From positions 186,001 through 250,000 of the forward strand of contig NZ_LSZH01000001.1 in the NCBI RefSeq assembly GCF_001647545.1: a DNA stretch of 64,000 bases, given 5' to 3'. The stretch is from Acinetobacter sp. SFB. GTDB taxonomy: Bacteria; Pseudomonadota; Gammaproteobacteria; Pseudomonadales; Moraxellaceae. The position numbers were made by a program, and so were the translations under genes. The notes below the pieces were generated by a model, which saw nothing but the letters and a program-made list of their open reading frames with translations, was not told where the DNA came from and made no database searches. This document shows, one piece after another, positions 50,526-59,660 of this stretch. Position 1 is the stretch's first letter. Each line of letters starts with the position of its first letter.

Positions 50526-51860
50526 ATGATGAAACTGACTCAAGCAGATTTTCAGGAACGTCGCGACCGCCTGGCAGAAGAAATGGGTCCGCACAGTATT
50601 GCGATTATTGCCACCAGTCCGGTTGCCATGCGTAACCGTGATGCAGATTATAAATTTCGTGCGGACAGCAGCTTTTTTTATCTGACGGGATTTGCAGAAC
50701 CTGAAGCAGTGGCTGTCATTGAGACCTTTGAGTCTATTGATGAAGGTTATACCTATAGCTTGTTCTGCCGTGAACGTGACCGTGAAATGGAAATATGGAA
50801 CGGTTACCGTGCCGGTGTAGAGGGTGCAGTCGATGATTATGAAGCTGACGAAGCCTATGCGATTGATTTACTTGATGAAGAAATCATCGAGAAATTGCTG
50901 AGCAAGCAAAAACTGTTTTATCGCATCGGGCAGCAAGCAGATTTTGATGGACGTGTGGCAAAGTGGATTACTGAGGCAAATGGTGAATCACGTCGAGGTA
51001 CTTCTGCACCAGCACATGTAATTCAGCTCGATCGTATTTTAGATGAAATGCGTTTGCACAAATCGAAACAAGAAATTGAATTGATGCAACATGCATCGAA
51101 CATCAGTAGTGAAGCACATACTCGTGCCATGCAAACTGTGCGTCCGGGCATGATGGAATATGCACTTGAAGCAGAAATCAATTATATCTTTGGTAAAAAC
51201 GGTTGCGTGCCTTCATATAACAGCATTGTCGGTGGGGGCGCGAATGGCTGTATTCTACATTATGTGGAAAATGACAAAGAGCTGAAAGATGGTGATTTAG
51301 TCCTGATTGATGCTGCCTGTGAATATCAATTGTATGCATCAGATATTACCCGTACTTTTCCAGTCAATGGTAAGTTTAGCCCTGAACAGAAAGTATTGTA
51401 TGAGCTGATCTTAAAAGCACAACTTGCAGCGATTGATGCCGTACGTATCGGTAATTCATACAAGGAACCGCATAATGTTGCTGTTCGCATTATGGTTGAG
51501 GGTCTGGTTGAGCTTGGCTTGATGCAAGGCGATATTGAAGAAATTATTCAGAAAGAAACCTTCCGTCAGTTCTATATGCATGGGACGGGTCACTGGCTAG
51601 GTATGGATGTACATGATGTCGGTTCATATAAAATTGACGGTGAATGGCGTGCCTATGAAGAAGGCATGGTGGTTACCGTTGAGCCGGGACTGTATATTGC
51701 ACCAGATGATGAAACCGTTGACGCGAAATGGCGTGGTATTGGCATCCGTATTGAAGATGATGTTGTCGCCACTGAAAAGGGACCGCGAGTTTTAACAGCT
51801 GCAGTGGTTAAATCTGTAGAAGATATTGAAGCATTAATGGCTAAAGCTAAAGTAGCTTAA
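50526..51860 (+). CDS. pepP: Xaa-Pro aminopeptidase PepP
   Basis: 444-residue dimanganese enzyme (M24B) removing N-terminal residues before proline. Metal ligands are visible in IDAACEYQLYASDITRTF (two Asp), HGTGHWLGMDVHD (His), VVTVEPGLYI (Glu) and GIRIEDDVV (Glu). The N-terminal AMP_N domain holds FRADSSFFYLTGFAEP. A terminator follows, separating it from the DUF378 gene. Confidence 0.96.
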   Translation: MMKLTQADFQERRDRLAEEMGPHSIAIIATSPVAMRNRDADYKFRADSSFFYLTGFAEPEAVAVIETFESIDEGYTYSLFCRERDREMEIWNGYRAGVEGAVDDYEADEAYAIDLLDEEIIEKLLSKQKLFYRIGQQADFDGRVAKWITEANGESRRGTSAPAHVIQLDRILDEMRLHKSKQEIELMQHASNISSEAHTRAMQTVRPGMMEYALEAEINYIFGKNGCVPSYNSIVGGGANGCILHYVENDKELKDGDLVLIDAACEYQLYASDITRTFPVNGKFSPEQKVLYELILKAQLAAIDAVRIGNSYKEPHNVAVRIMVEGLVELGLMQGDIEEIIQKETFRQFYMHGTGHWLGMDVHDVGSYKIDGEWRAYEEGMVVTVEPGLYIAPDDETVDAKWRGIGIRIEDDVVATEKGPRVLTAAVVKSVEDIEALMAKAKVA

Positions 51861-51875
51861 GTCATTTTTAATATA

Positions 51876-51903
51876 AAAGCCGATCAGATGATCGGCTTTT
51901 TAT
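51876..51903 (+). terminator. Terminator after pepP
   Basis: Perfect 12-bp stem AAAAGCCGATCA / TGATCGGCTTTT with a 2-base loop. Confidence 0.9.
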
Positions 51904-52147
51904 TACAGACCTATTATATTTCAAGCAAGATTATGAGATGTTTGCAACCATTGCAGAGTAATTTCACTTACGTTTATCGCGAATAACTTAAATAAAACCA
52001 ACCAAGTTAAAATTTAAAATCTATAAAATGACACTAATTCAACACAGAAAATCTATTTTTTGCATCAAAGCAACATATTAAATCTACTTTCCTTCTCATA
52101 CTTTTTTTGATCCTCAAAGAAACTTAAACAAGAGCGGGAGAAAAAAT

Positions 52148-52384
52148 ATGAGATTAAATACTATAGACTGGATTGCTTATGCTTTAACCATTATTGGTGG
52201 CATCAATTGGGGCTTAATTGGTGCATTTGATTTCAATTTAGTGTCTGCAATCTTTGGTGAAATGAGCACATTATCTCGAATTGTGTATGTTCTGGTCGGT
52301 TTGTCGGCACTTTACCTGATTTATACAGGTACAAAATTAAGCAGAACAGTACATCATACTGACTCTGCGAATATTGTGCGTTAA
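52148..52384 (+). CDS. DUF378 small membrane protein
   Basis: 78 residues with two predicted transmembrane helices. The signature TIDWIAYALTIIGGINWGLI and FGEMSTLSRIVYVLVGLSAL is typical of DUF378. Function unknown. GAGCGGGAG lies before the ATG. It sits between pepP and ubiH, which are adjacent in E. coli, and is bounded by terminators on both sides. Confidence 0.88.
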   Translation: MRLNTIDWIAYALTIIGGINWGLIGAFDFNLVSAIFGEMSTLSRIVYVLVGLSALYLIYTGTKLSRTVHHTDSANIVR

Positions 52385-52869
52385 CGACCAATGATCAAAT
52401 ACATAGACTAACTTGAGCATTCTAATTTAAGTCGATTCTTCCGTAATTTAGGATGGGCTTAATTTTGATGACCCAGTTGCGCTAGATAAAAAAACGGAGC
52501 TTAAGCTCCGTTTTTTTATAATAACATATCGAAACTTATGTGTTTTTCTGTTGAAATTTCATGCTTTATTAAAGTACTTTAACCAATTGAAGCCACCTCT
52601 TAAAAAATGTGATTTTTATTCATTTTTTGTATTTCATATATTCTTCAATGGTTGTTCTACAATTTTAAATCAGTAAGAGTAAAAAATTTCTGGGTGAGAA
52701 AAGGTGACAATGTACTCACATCTGTGGAGTCCAAAGTTACTAATAATTAAAGGTCACTTACGAGAGACCATCTATTTCATTATAAAAATAAAAATTTTTG
52801 AGCTAATATAAAATCAATCAAGATTTTAAGTATCTAGACCTTATAGATACGGCATAGAAGGATCAAAAC
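52385..52869. other. Intergenic region before ubiH with one terminator
   Basis: Contains a strong hairpin, AAAAACGGAGC / GCTCCGTTTTT (52489-52518), which terminates the DUF378 transcript. The remaining 350 bases are AT-rich; no gene is supported. GAAGG lies shortly before the ubiH start. Confidence 0.6.
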
Positions 52870-54078
52870 ATGCAACAAGAGGTGATCATTGTTGGTGGTG
52901 GTATGGTGGGGCTTAGCCTCGCTTTGATGTTAGCCAAAGCAAATATTGCAGTTAAACTGCTCGAAGCCATTAAATACCCAAATTATGATGATGCCAATCT
53001 TGCCCCCTATCATTCTAGTTTTGATGCGCGAAATAGTGCCTTGTCACGTCGCAGTGTTCAAATCTATCAAGAACTTGGGCTTTGGAATGCCTTGCAAGAA
53101 CATGCAACGCCAATTCTTGAGGTACATATTACTGAACAGGGCAGTTTTGGTAAGGCACGACTTAAAGCAGAACAAGAAAAAGTCGAAAGCTTTGGCCAAG
53201 TGATTGAAAATGCCTGGTTGGGTCGTGTATTGCTCACTGAAGTTCGAAAGCAGCCATTGATTGAATTAATTGATGGGGTACAAGTTACTTCACTCACACA
53301 AGATGCTGATCACGCCAAGATTGAAGCTGTACGCGGTGAAGAAAGCTTATCTGTGCAATCCAAACTGGTCATTGCAGCTGATGGTCGTGATTCGTTCTGT
53401 CGTGAAGCCTTGGGCATTGGTGCAGATGAGCATGATTATGATCAGGTCGCTATTGTCACGACGGTACAAACATCGAAACCCCATCATCATGTCGGTTTTG
53501 AACGTTTTAGCCCGCTGGGGCCTTTAGCACTGTTACCCTTACCGGGTGAATATCGTCGTTCAGTGGTTTGGCCGGTGAAAAAAGGTACAGAGCAAGAATG
53601 GCTCGGTGAAGAAAACGATCAACATTTTCTGGATGCCTTGCAAGAAACCTATGGTGACCGAGCTGGTAAATTCCAAAAAACTGGTCGCCGTTTTAGTTTT
53701 CCTTTGTCACAAGTGCTTGCCGAAAAGCAGGCAGTCGGTCGTGTGGTCTTGATGGGCAATGCAGCACACACGATTCACCCAGTTGCAGGGCAGGGCTTTA
53801 ACTTGTGTATGCGAGATGCTTATGTACTGGTACGTTCTCTAACCGATCAGCTAGCCAAATCAGCAGATATTGGCGAGCCAAGCATGCTGCTTGCTTATGA
53901 AGCAGCTCGCTTAACTGATCAACAACGTGTGATCAAGTTCTGTGACAGTGTTGTACGTGGTTTTAGTAATCAAAATCCAGTGCTCAAATTGATTCGTAAT
54001 ACCGGATTGCTTGCTTTTGATATGATTCCGGGCGTGAAGCCATTGGTAGCAAATTATGCAATGGGGCTAAAAGCATGA
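52870..54078 (+). CDS. ubiH: 2-octaprenyl-6-methoxyphenol hydroxylase UbiH
   Basis: 402-residue FAD monooxygenase of ubiquinone synthesis, membrane-peripheral. FAD-binding VIIVGGGMVGLSLAL at the start, the DG motif in VIAADGRDS, and the GD-type motif LMGNAAHTIHPVAGQGF. The order ubiH-ubiI and the VHITEQGSFGKARLK region (corresponding to VHVSD in E. coli UbiH) favour UbiH over the paralogues. It overlaps the next gene by 4 bases (ATGA), a coupled pair. Confidence 0.88.
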   Translation: MQQEVIIVGGGMVGLSLALMLAKANIAVKLLEAIKYPNYDDANLAPYHSSFDARNSALSRRSVQIYQELGLWNALQEHATPILEVHITEQGSFGKARLKAEQEKVESFGQVIENAWLGRVLLTEVRKQPLIELIDGVQVTSLTQDADHAKIEAVRGEESLSVQSKLVIAADGRDSFCREALGIGADEHDYDQVAIVTTVQTSKPHHHVGFERFSPLGPLALLPLPGEYRRSVVWPVKKGTEQEWLGEENDQHFLDALQETYGDRAGKFQKTGRRFSFPLSQVLAEKQAVGRVVLMGNAAHTIHPVAGQGFNLCMRDAYVLVRSLTDQLAKSADIGEPSMLLAYEAARLTDQQRVIKFCDSVVRGFSNQNPVLKLIRNTGLLAFDMIPGVKPLVANYAMGLKA

Positions 54079-55307
54079 GTGACGTTCTGGATGCGGTAAT
54101 TATTGGTGGTGGCTTGGTGGGTGGTTTAACCGCATTGTTGCTGGCTCAAGGGGGTGTTCAAGCGACTGTACTCGATGCTGCACCTATTTTAGATGAACAA
54201 AAAGTTATTTCTGTTGCAAATTCACGGGTTTTGGCCCTTAGCCAAGCCACGATTCATTTGCTTAAAACCGTGCATGTGTGGGAAAAGCTTGCCCGTCAGA
54301 TGCCCTATAGCGGCATGCAGGTGTGGAATAAAAATGGCTATGGTGAAATCAATTTTGGTCAACCCAGTCAAAATATACCCGGCGCTGAACATACTTTAGG
54401 TTCCATGGTTGAGCCGAGTGTTTTGAATTTAGCCATTCAGCAAAAAATGCTGCAACAACTGCAAGATTACCGCACCCAAGTCAAAGTCATACGCGTAGAA
54501 CAAGGTGTGGGCGTCTGGCACATTCATCTGGCTGACGGCACAGAGCTTAAAACCAAGTTGGTGATTGGAGCCGATGGTGCAAATTCATTTGTCCGGGAAC
54601 AAGCCTTTATTGACTTGGATATTTTAGATTACAAGCAAGCCGGTTTAACTTGTGCCATTCGGACTGCACAGCTACACCAACATATAGCGCGTCAAATTTT
54701 CCTTGAAACCGGCCCTTTGGCCTTCTTGCCGATGGCCAGCTTAAAGCCAGAACAAGACGGCTATTGGCAATCGATTGTCTGGACATTACCTGATGATTAC
54801 GCAGAAGAATACGCAGCTCTAGATGATGCCGCATTTCATGAACTTTTAACCCGTGAGAGTCATCACATGTTGGGTAATGTATTAGAAGCGACACCACGAG
54901 CACAATTCCCACTTAAAGCACGTGCCGCGCAGCAATATGTGAAAGCGGGCTTAGCCCTGATTGGCGATGCAGCACATGTAATTCATCCTCTTGCAGGACA
55001 AGGGGTAAATATTGGTTGTCTGGATGCTGCCATTTTATGTGATGTATTACTGCATGACAAAAAGCGAGGTGTATGGGCACATGAACAAACTTTACAGCGC
55101 TATGAACACCGCCGTAAAGGTCAAAATGATGCCATGATGCACAGCATGTCTGCGATTGGCTGGATGGAAACCACACAACTTTTCCCTGTGGTTTGGGCGC
55201 GAAATTTTGGCTTAAAACAAGTCGAACAACACGCTGCCTTCAAAGATGCGTTTATGTCTCAAGCCAACGGATTACAGGTCTTAAAAGACACTTGTTATGC
55301 AGTTTGA
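54075..55307 (+). CDS. UbiI/UbiF-type ubiquinone biosynthesis hydroxylase
   Basis: 410-residue FAD monooxygenase. FAD site DAVIIGGGLVGGLTALLLA, DG motif IGADGANSFVRE, and LIGDAAHVIHPLAGQG. By position (after ubiH) it corresponds to UbiI (VisC), which hydroxylates carbon 5, but UbiF/Coq7-like assignment cannot be excluded from sequence alone. It is translationally coupled to ubiH. Confidence 0.85.
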   Translation: MSDVLDAVIIGGGLVGGLTALLLAQGGVQATVLDAAPILDEQKVISVANSRVLALSQATIHLLKTVHVWEKLARQMPYSGMQVWNKNGYGEINFGQPSQNIPGAEHTLGSMVEPSVLNLAIQQKMLQQLQDYRTQVKVIRVEQGVGVWHIHLADGTELKTKLVIGADGANSFVREQAFIDLDILDYKQAGLTCAIRTAQLHQHIARQIFLETGPLAFLPMASLKPEQDGYWQSIVWTLPDDYAEEYAALDDAAFHELLTRESHHMLGNVLEATPRAQFPLKARAAQQYVKAGLALIGDAAHVIHPLAGQGVNIGCLDAAILCDVLLHDKKRGVWAHEQTLQRYEHRRKGQNDAMMHSMSAIGWMETTQLFPVVWARNFGLKQVEQHAAFKDAFMSQANGLQVLKDTCYAV

Positions 55308-55483
55308 AACTGAAGAGCTGTTTTTTGTACAAATATTCATATAAGTTTACTTTTCTGATCATAAAAGATACGATTTTTTTGCATTTAACTCTATGCGAAA
55401 CGATCAGAGATTGCTAAATTTCTTCCTAATTCAAAACCAATTCACATTGGAACGATAGACATTATTTTTGGGGAGAACCAGCC

Positions 55484-55732
55484 ATGACAGATATGAATGA
55501 CTACGATGAAGCAGAAGAATCTGCAGTAGATGAAGATGAAGCGAAAGCTGCTGAAAAAGGTGCATCTGTTAGTGAAGCTACGCCCACTGACGGAGATGTA
55601 GCTGAGGCAGAAACTTTAACCGTGACGGCTAAACTTAAAAAGCGCCAAGCCTTAGAAGATGAGCTTGCTGCTTTTCTTGCCCAAGGTGGTCGTATTACGG
55701 AAGTTCCCGCAGATGAATCTGCTAAGGGTTAA
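55484..55732 (+). CDS. Small acidic SutA-like protein
   Basis: 82 residues. The N-terminal half is very acidic (YDEAEESAVDEDEAK). The C-terminal part, KKRQALEDELAAFLAQGGRI followed by TEVP, resembles the RNA-polymerase-binding core of Pseudomonas SutA (KERDALARAMEEFLARGGKV then QEI). SutA enhances transcription in slow-growing cells by binding the RNAP beta subunit. The GGGGAG site lies 8 bases before the ATG. Assignment is by remembered motif; call it SutA-like. Confidence 0.6.
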   Translation: MTDMNDYDEAEESAVDEDEAKAAEKGASVSEATPTDGDVAEAETLTVTAKLKKRQALEDELAAFLAQGGRITEVPADESAKG

Positions 55733-55763
55733 GCGTTCTACTGCTTGATTTTGCCCTAGGCTA

Positions 55764-55794
55764 TAAAAAGCATCACTTTTGTGATGCTTTTTTA
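55764..55794. terminator. Bidirectional terminator between SutA-like gene and rsmI
   Basis: Stem AAAAGCATCAC / GTGATGCTTTT with a 4-base loop and T/A runs on both sides. Confidence 0.9.
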
Positions 55795-55813
55795 GTTTTC
55801 AATGGCTCATTTT

Positions 55814-56653
55814 TTAATCTTGCTGAGTGAGTTCCAACGCACGTTGATACGCAACTTTCTTTTTGATTCCAGTCAAATCTGCTGCCAATTGTGAAGCAGC
55901 TTTTACCGATAAATCTTGCAATAAACGAGTCAATAACTGATCCAGTTTTTCTTGATCTAAATCCTTTTCTACCGTCGCACCACCAATCACTAAAACAATT
56001 TCACCTTTTTGCTGGTTATGATCGGATTCAATCAGCTGAATCAAATCGGCCAAAGTCATTTTTTTGATGGTTTCAAATGTTTTGGTAATTTCACGGGCAA
56101 AACCAACCGGACGGTCTGCACCAAAAATATCCGCCATATCTTTAACGGACTCTAAAATACGATGCGGTGCTTCATAAAAAATTAGAGTTTGGGTTTCATC
56201 TTTCAGTTTTTCTAACTGAATTCGGCGCTGGGATTGACGCGAAGGCAAAAAGCCTTGAAAGCTGAAACGGTCGCTCGGTAAACCCACCGAACTAAGTGCG
56301 GCAATTGCAGCACAAGCACCCGGTACAGGAATCACACGAATATTATTTTCTTGCGCGGCACGAACCAATTTAAAACCCGGGTCACTAATCAGCGGCGTAC
56401 CAGCATCACTAATTAACGCCATGTTTTCGCCATTCAGCAATCTTTGGATCAATATATCAATTTTGTTACTTTCATTATGCTCATGACACGCAGTCAGGGG
56501 AGTTGATATATTATGGTGCTTTAATAATTGAGCAGAAGTACGCGTATCTTCTGCGGCGATAATACTTACCGATTGTAAAACATGAATCGCACGATAAGTG
56601 ATGTCATCTAAGTGCCCAATTGGGGTCGCTACAACAAATAACTGAGCACTCAT
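55814..56653 (-). CDS. rsmI: 16S rRNA (cytidine(1402)-2'-O)-methyltransferase RsmI
   Basis: 279 residues. Tetrapyrrole-methylase-like SAM enzyme methylating C1402. Start at ATG 56653 (MSAQLFVVATPIGHLDDIT), the family N-terminus; longer reading adds 25 residues overlapping the divergent gene. Other signatures: VSIIAAEDTRTSAQLL, ALISDAGTPLISDPGF, and VIPVPGACAAIAAL. It is divergent from the broken lpoA-like gene, only 12 bases between start codons. Confidence 0.95.
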   Translation of the reverse strand: MSAQLFVVATPIGHLDDITYRAIHVLQSVSIIAAEDTRTSAQLLKHHNISTPLTACHEHNESNKIDILIQRLLNGENMALISDAGTPLISDPGFKLVRAAQENNIRVIPVPGACAAIAALSSVGLPSDRFSFQGFLPSRQSQRRIQLEKLKDETQTLIFYEAPHRILESVKDMADIFGADRPVGFAREITKTFETIKKMTLADLIQLIESDHNQQKGEIVLVIGGATVEKDLDQEKLDQLLTRLLQDLSVKAASQLAADLTGIKKKVAYQRALELTQQD

Positions 56654-56665
56654 AAGGTTTTTCCA

Positions 56666-57582
56666 ATGTTGAATAATAAAAATAATTTGATGGGCTGCAT
56701 CTTGTATTGCATTTTTAACCGGGCACAAGCTGAAGTGTTGGTCATTTTACCTGAATCGGGACCTATGGCGCGAGCCGGATTAAGTATCAAACATGGTTTT
56801 ATGAGTGCTTATCAAGCATCAAACCAGAAAACCCCAATTAAATTTGTAAACTCGGAGCAAAAAAAAGTTGCCCAGCTGTTAAAAATAAATGTGAATCATA
56901 AAACACAAATGGTGATTGAGTCTTTAGCACGTAATGAGCGGGAAGCGTTAATTAAAAGCAAACCCAAAGTTCGTGTTTTGGCTTTAAATGAAGCGACTGT
57001 CCAAACGGACAATGTCTAGGAGTTTAGTCTATCCAAGAAAGATGATGCTCATGCCCTACATCAAATCTTGCAGAAAGATAAAATACAGCAGCTGTATGTT
57101 TTTCGGCAAAAGGGTCCAGAGGAGAAAAGCCTACTGTTTTTGATATCCTTAATAGGACATGTTGACTATCCGATTTCTATAGTAGAAGAACTCCCCAAAA
57201 AACTGACCAAGCAAAGCGGTTCATTGTTACTTGGAAATAATACAAGGATCAATAGCCTAAGCGATTTACCTCGTCAAAGTCTCTATGTATTAGCGCATGC
57301 GGTTGAACAAAATCAAGTCTTTCCGCAAGGGGTAAAATTTTTTGATTACCTGCCTTATATGGGAGTATCTGGCCAGATCTGATTCCAGCCTATCAAAAAA
57401 AACCTGTTTTCCATGCCGTATCAATGACTGCTGGCCTTGGGTGGTGGTGTCTGGCATATTGCTCAACAATATTTAGCTGAACAAAATTTAAAAAGTATTG
57501 AATTTTAGGGCCGTACAGGGTTGATTTAAATCAGCGATAATCATATTCGGCGCATTCCACATTGTTTTGAGAATATCAAAAA
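56666..57582 (+). pseudogene. Broken LpoA-like penicillin-binding-protein activator
   Basis: In other gammaproteobacteria an LpoA (YraM) lipoprotein gene sits between rsmI and yraN, as here. The N-terminal reading has VLVILPESGPMARAGLSIKH, the LppC/LpoA beginning of the periplasmic-binding fold. An in-frame TAG at 57017-57019 interrupts it; the same frame continues EFSLSKKDDAHALHQILQKD to another stop at 57380. A frameshift near 57375 moves the reading to DLIPAYQKKPVFHAVSMTAG, and further stops follow. The remaining 300 codons look shorter than an intact gene. PBP1a activation by this protein is probably lost. Confidence 0.82.
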
Positions 57583-57601
57583 AAGGCATTAAGAGCTTGT
57601 A

Positions 57602-58033
57602 ATGAAAAATAATAATCAAACCAATTTAAATTTAGGCCAATGGGCAGAACAACAAGCTTTAAGCGTTTTACAAGCTCAAGGTTTTACCCTTGTGGTCACG
57701 AATTATCATTGTCGTTATGGGGAGATTGATCTGATTGTACAAAAGGGTCAAGAATTGATATTTGTGGAGGTGAAAGCACGCTCTGCAACTCGATATGCCC
57801 ACTCATGCGAAACGATTTCACTCGCTAAGCAAAAGAAGATTATGAAATCTGCATTATGTTTTTTAAATACTCATCCACAATTCCAACAGTTTTATTGTCG
57901 TTTTGATGTGATTTGTTTTGATTTTTTTCAACAATTTGCAAAAACAATACAGCAAGATTTTTCCAAATTCACTTATGATCAACAATGGATTGAAAATGCT
58001 TTTACTTTTGATCAAGAGTTCATTAATCTTTGA
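57602..58033 (+). CDS. yraN: UPF0102 family protein YraN
   Basis: 143 residues of the Holliday-junction-resolvase-like nuclease fold. Motifs: [30 protein letters not shown] and [13 protein letters not shown], which hold the D-ExK-type residues. Function unproven; possibly DNA repair. It lies downstream of the damaged lpoA-like gene and upstream of dolP, the order seen in E. coli (yraM-yraN-diaA-dolP) without diaA. Confidence 0.9.
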   Translation: MKNNNQTNLNLGQWAEQQALSVLQAQGFTLVVTNYHCRYGEIDLIVQKGQELIFVEVKARSATRYAHSCETISLAKQKKIMKSALCFLNTHPQFQQFYCRFDVICFDFFQQFAKTIQQDFSKFTYDQQWIENAFTFDQEFINL

Positions 58034-58098
58034 ACAAAACCAGAGCATAAATGCTGAAATAAAATAGAACTGAAATTAACGATTAGGAGTCTTGCTGA

Positions 58099-58782
58099 GT
58101 GTTTAACCGTATTGCAATGACGTTACTGTGTGTAGCAAGTTTATCTGGTTGTGCAAGTTTCATCTCTGGTGGCACTGGATCCGCTCCAGTCGGAACAGAG
58201 AGTGGTGCTCGTTCACTTGGCCAGGTGTTTATTGATTCTTCTATAGAACGTACTGCCAAAATCAATTTGTATAAACTGGATGCAAGATTTAAACAATCAC
58301 GTGTCAATATTGAAAGTTTTCATGGCAATGTTTTATTGACTGGCCAAGTGCCAGATGCGCATTTAAAGCAATTGGCTGAAGATAATGTACGCGCCATGAC
58401 GGATGTCAAAACTGTACATAATTATATTACCGTGGGTAACCAAATTGGTTATGCCACTATTATGCAAGATACCACGGTTACAGCCAACACACGTGGGCTG
58501 ATCATGAAAGCTGGCGTGGTATCGGATAGTAAGGTCCGCATTCACACCGAAGATGGCATTTTATATGTGATGGGACGTTTAAATAGTGCTGAAATCACCG
58601 ATCTTAATCAGGTACTTGAGCAAGTTGGGAATGTAAATAAAATTATTACCCTAATTGATAATGTTGAGCAATCACGTGCAGTGACTTCCAGCTTTAGCAG
58701 TCCTGTAGTAAATGCACAACCGATTGAACAAACGCCTATAGCCATTGATCCCGATCAAGCTGAGCCTGCGAATGCTCAATAA
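58099..58782 (+). CDS. dolP: Outer-membrane lipoprotein with two BON domains (DolP/YraP)
   Basis: 227 residues. GTG 58099 has AGGAGT 8 bases upstream. Signal peptide TLLCVASLSGC gives lipobox LSGC. Two BON domains follow: KINLYKLDARFKQSRVNIES with GNVLLTGQVPDAHLKQLAE, and ITVGNQIGYATIMQDTTVTA with DGILYVMGRLNSAEITDLNQ. DolP supports outer-membrane integrity and BAM assembly in E. coli. The C-terminal tail (about 35 residues) is Pro/Ala-rich. The next gene overlaps its end. Confidence 0.9.
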   Translation: MFNRIAMTLLCVASLSGCASFISGGTGSAPVGTESGARSLGQVFIDSSIERTAKINLYKLDARFKQSRVNIESFHGNVLLTGQVPDAHLKQLAEDNVRAMTDVKTVHNYITVGNQIGYATIMQDTTVTANTRGLIMKAGVVSDSKVRIHTEDGILYVMGRLNSAEITDLNQVLEQVGNVNKIITLIDNVEQSRAVTSSFSSPVVNAQPIEQTPIAIDPDQAEPANAQ

Positions 58783-59659
58783 TGTAACTCAAGTGGTCAA
58801 AAACAAACTGCAACAAAATGTCGTATTGATGAAAATGTTTTCCAAAGATTTTCGCCTTTACGATTTTGGTAGTTATGCACTGAATCGTTTAACCCCTAAA
58901 AAGGGTTATTCGGTCGTTGAAAACGTTGCTTATGGCTTAAAAGCACGGCAACGCCTCGATATTTTTACTGCTGAAATACCTCGTGAACAGCGCCCTTTAA
59001 TTGTATTTGTGCATGGCGGGGCATGGTTACATGGAGATAAAAAAGATTATCGCTTTGTCGGTGAAGCCTTTGCGAAAGAGGGCTATGACGTTGCGGTGAT
59101 CAATTACCATCTGGCACCTGAACATGTATTCCCCAGTTATATCGATGACCTGAGCCTAGCATTAAATTATCTGACCCAGCATCAATCCAAACTGAATATT
59201 CGGACTGAAAAACTGGTGTTGATGGGGCATTCAGCGGGTGCATTTAATGTCATGTCGGCACTGTATCATCCAAAGCCGTATACCTTGCATTGCCGCGCTC
59301 AAATTCAAGCAATTATTGGATTATCTGGGCCTTATCATTTTGATTACAAAGATGATCCATTGTGTGCCGATGCGTTTGATCAGAGCATCCCTTATCAACA
59401 TGTGATGCCATATTATTTTATTGAATCGAATACGGTGAAGCATTACCTGTTTTTAGCCGCCAATGATCAAGTGGTCAGTCATAACAATTCAAGAGATATG
59501 CATCGCATGTTGCAGGAAAGGGGTAACCATAGCCAGATGATTACTATCCCAGGTACTGGGCATGTTTCCATTATGGGGTCGGTTTCGAGTTTGTTTAGCC
59601 GATTTTTTCAGACCAAAAAACAAATTTTAGCGGCTTTGGATGAAGCATTAAAATCCTAG
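58772..59659 (+). CDS. Alpha/beta hydrolase, carboxylesterase-like
   Basis: 295 residues. Oxyanion motif HGGAW in VFVHGGAWLHGDKKDY, nucleophile in GHSAG, and the catalytic Asp and His in AANDQV and GTGHVSIM. This is the hormone-sensitive-lipase/BD-FAE type of alpha/beta hydrolase. No signal peptide is apparent. ATG 58772 overlaps the dolP stop by 11 bases; later ATGs are also possible and the ribosome site is weak. Substrate unknown. Confidence 0.85.
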   Translation: MLNNVTQVVKNKLQQNVVLMKMFSKDFRLYDFGSYALNRLTPKKGYSVVENVAYGLKARQRLDIFTAEIPREQRPLIVFVHGGAWLHGDKKDYRFVGEAFAKEGYDVAVINYHLAPEHVFPSYIDDLSLALNYLTQHQSKLNIRTEKLVLMGHSAGAFNVMSALYHPKPYTLHCRAQIQAIIGLSGPYHFDYKDDPLCADAFDQSIPYQHVMPYYFIESNTVKHYLFLAANDQVVSHNNSRDMHRMLQERGNHSQMITIPGTGHVSIMGSVSSLFSRFFQTKKQILAALDEALKS

Positions 59660-59660
59660 C

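Noticed and set aside
55193..55417. 74-codon plus-strand frame at the end of the second hydroxylase gene
   Set aside because: Overlaps the end of the ubiquinone hydroxylase in another frame and runs into AT-rich DNA.
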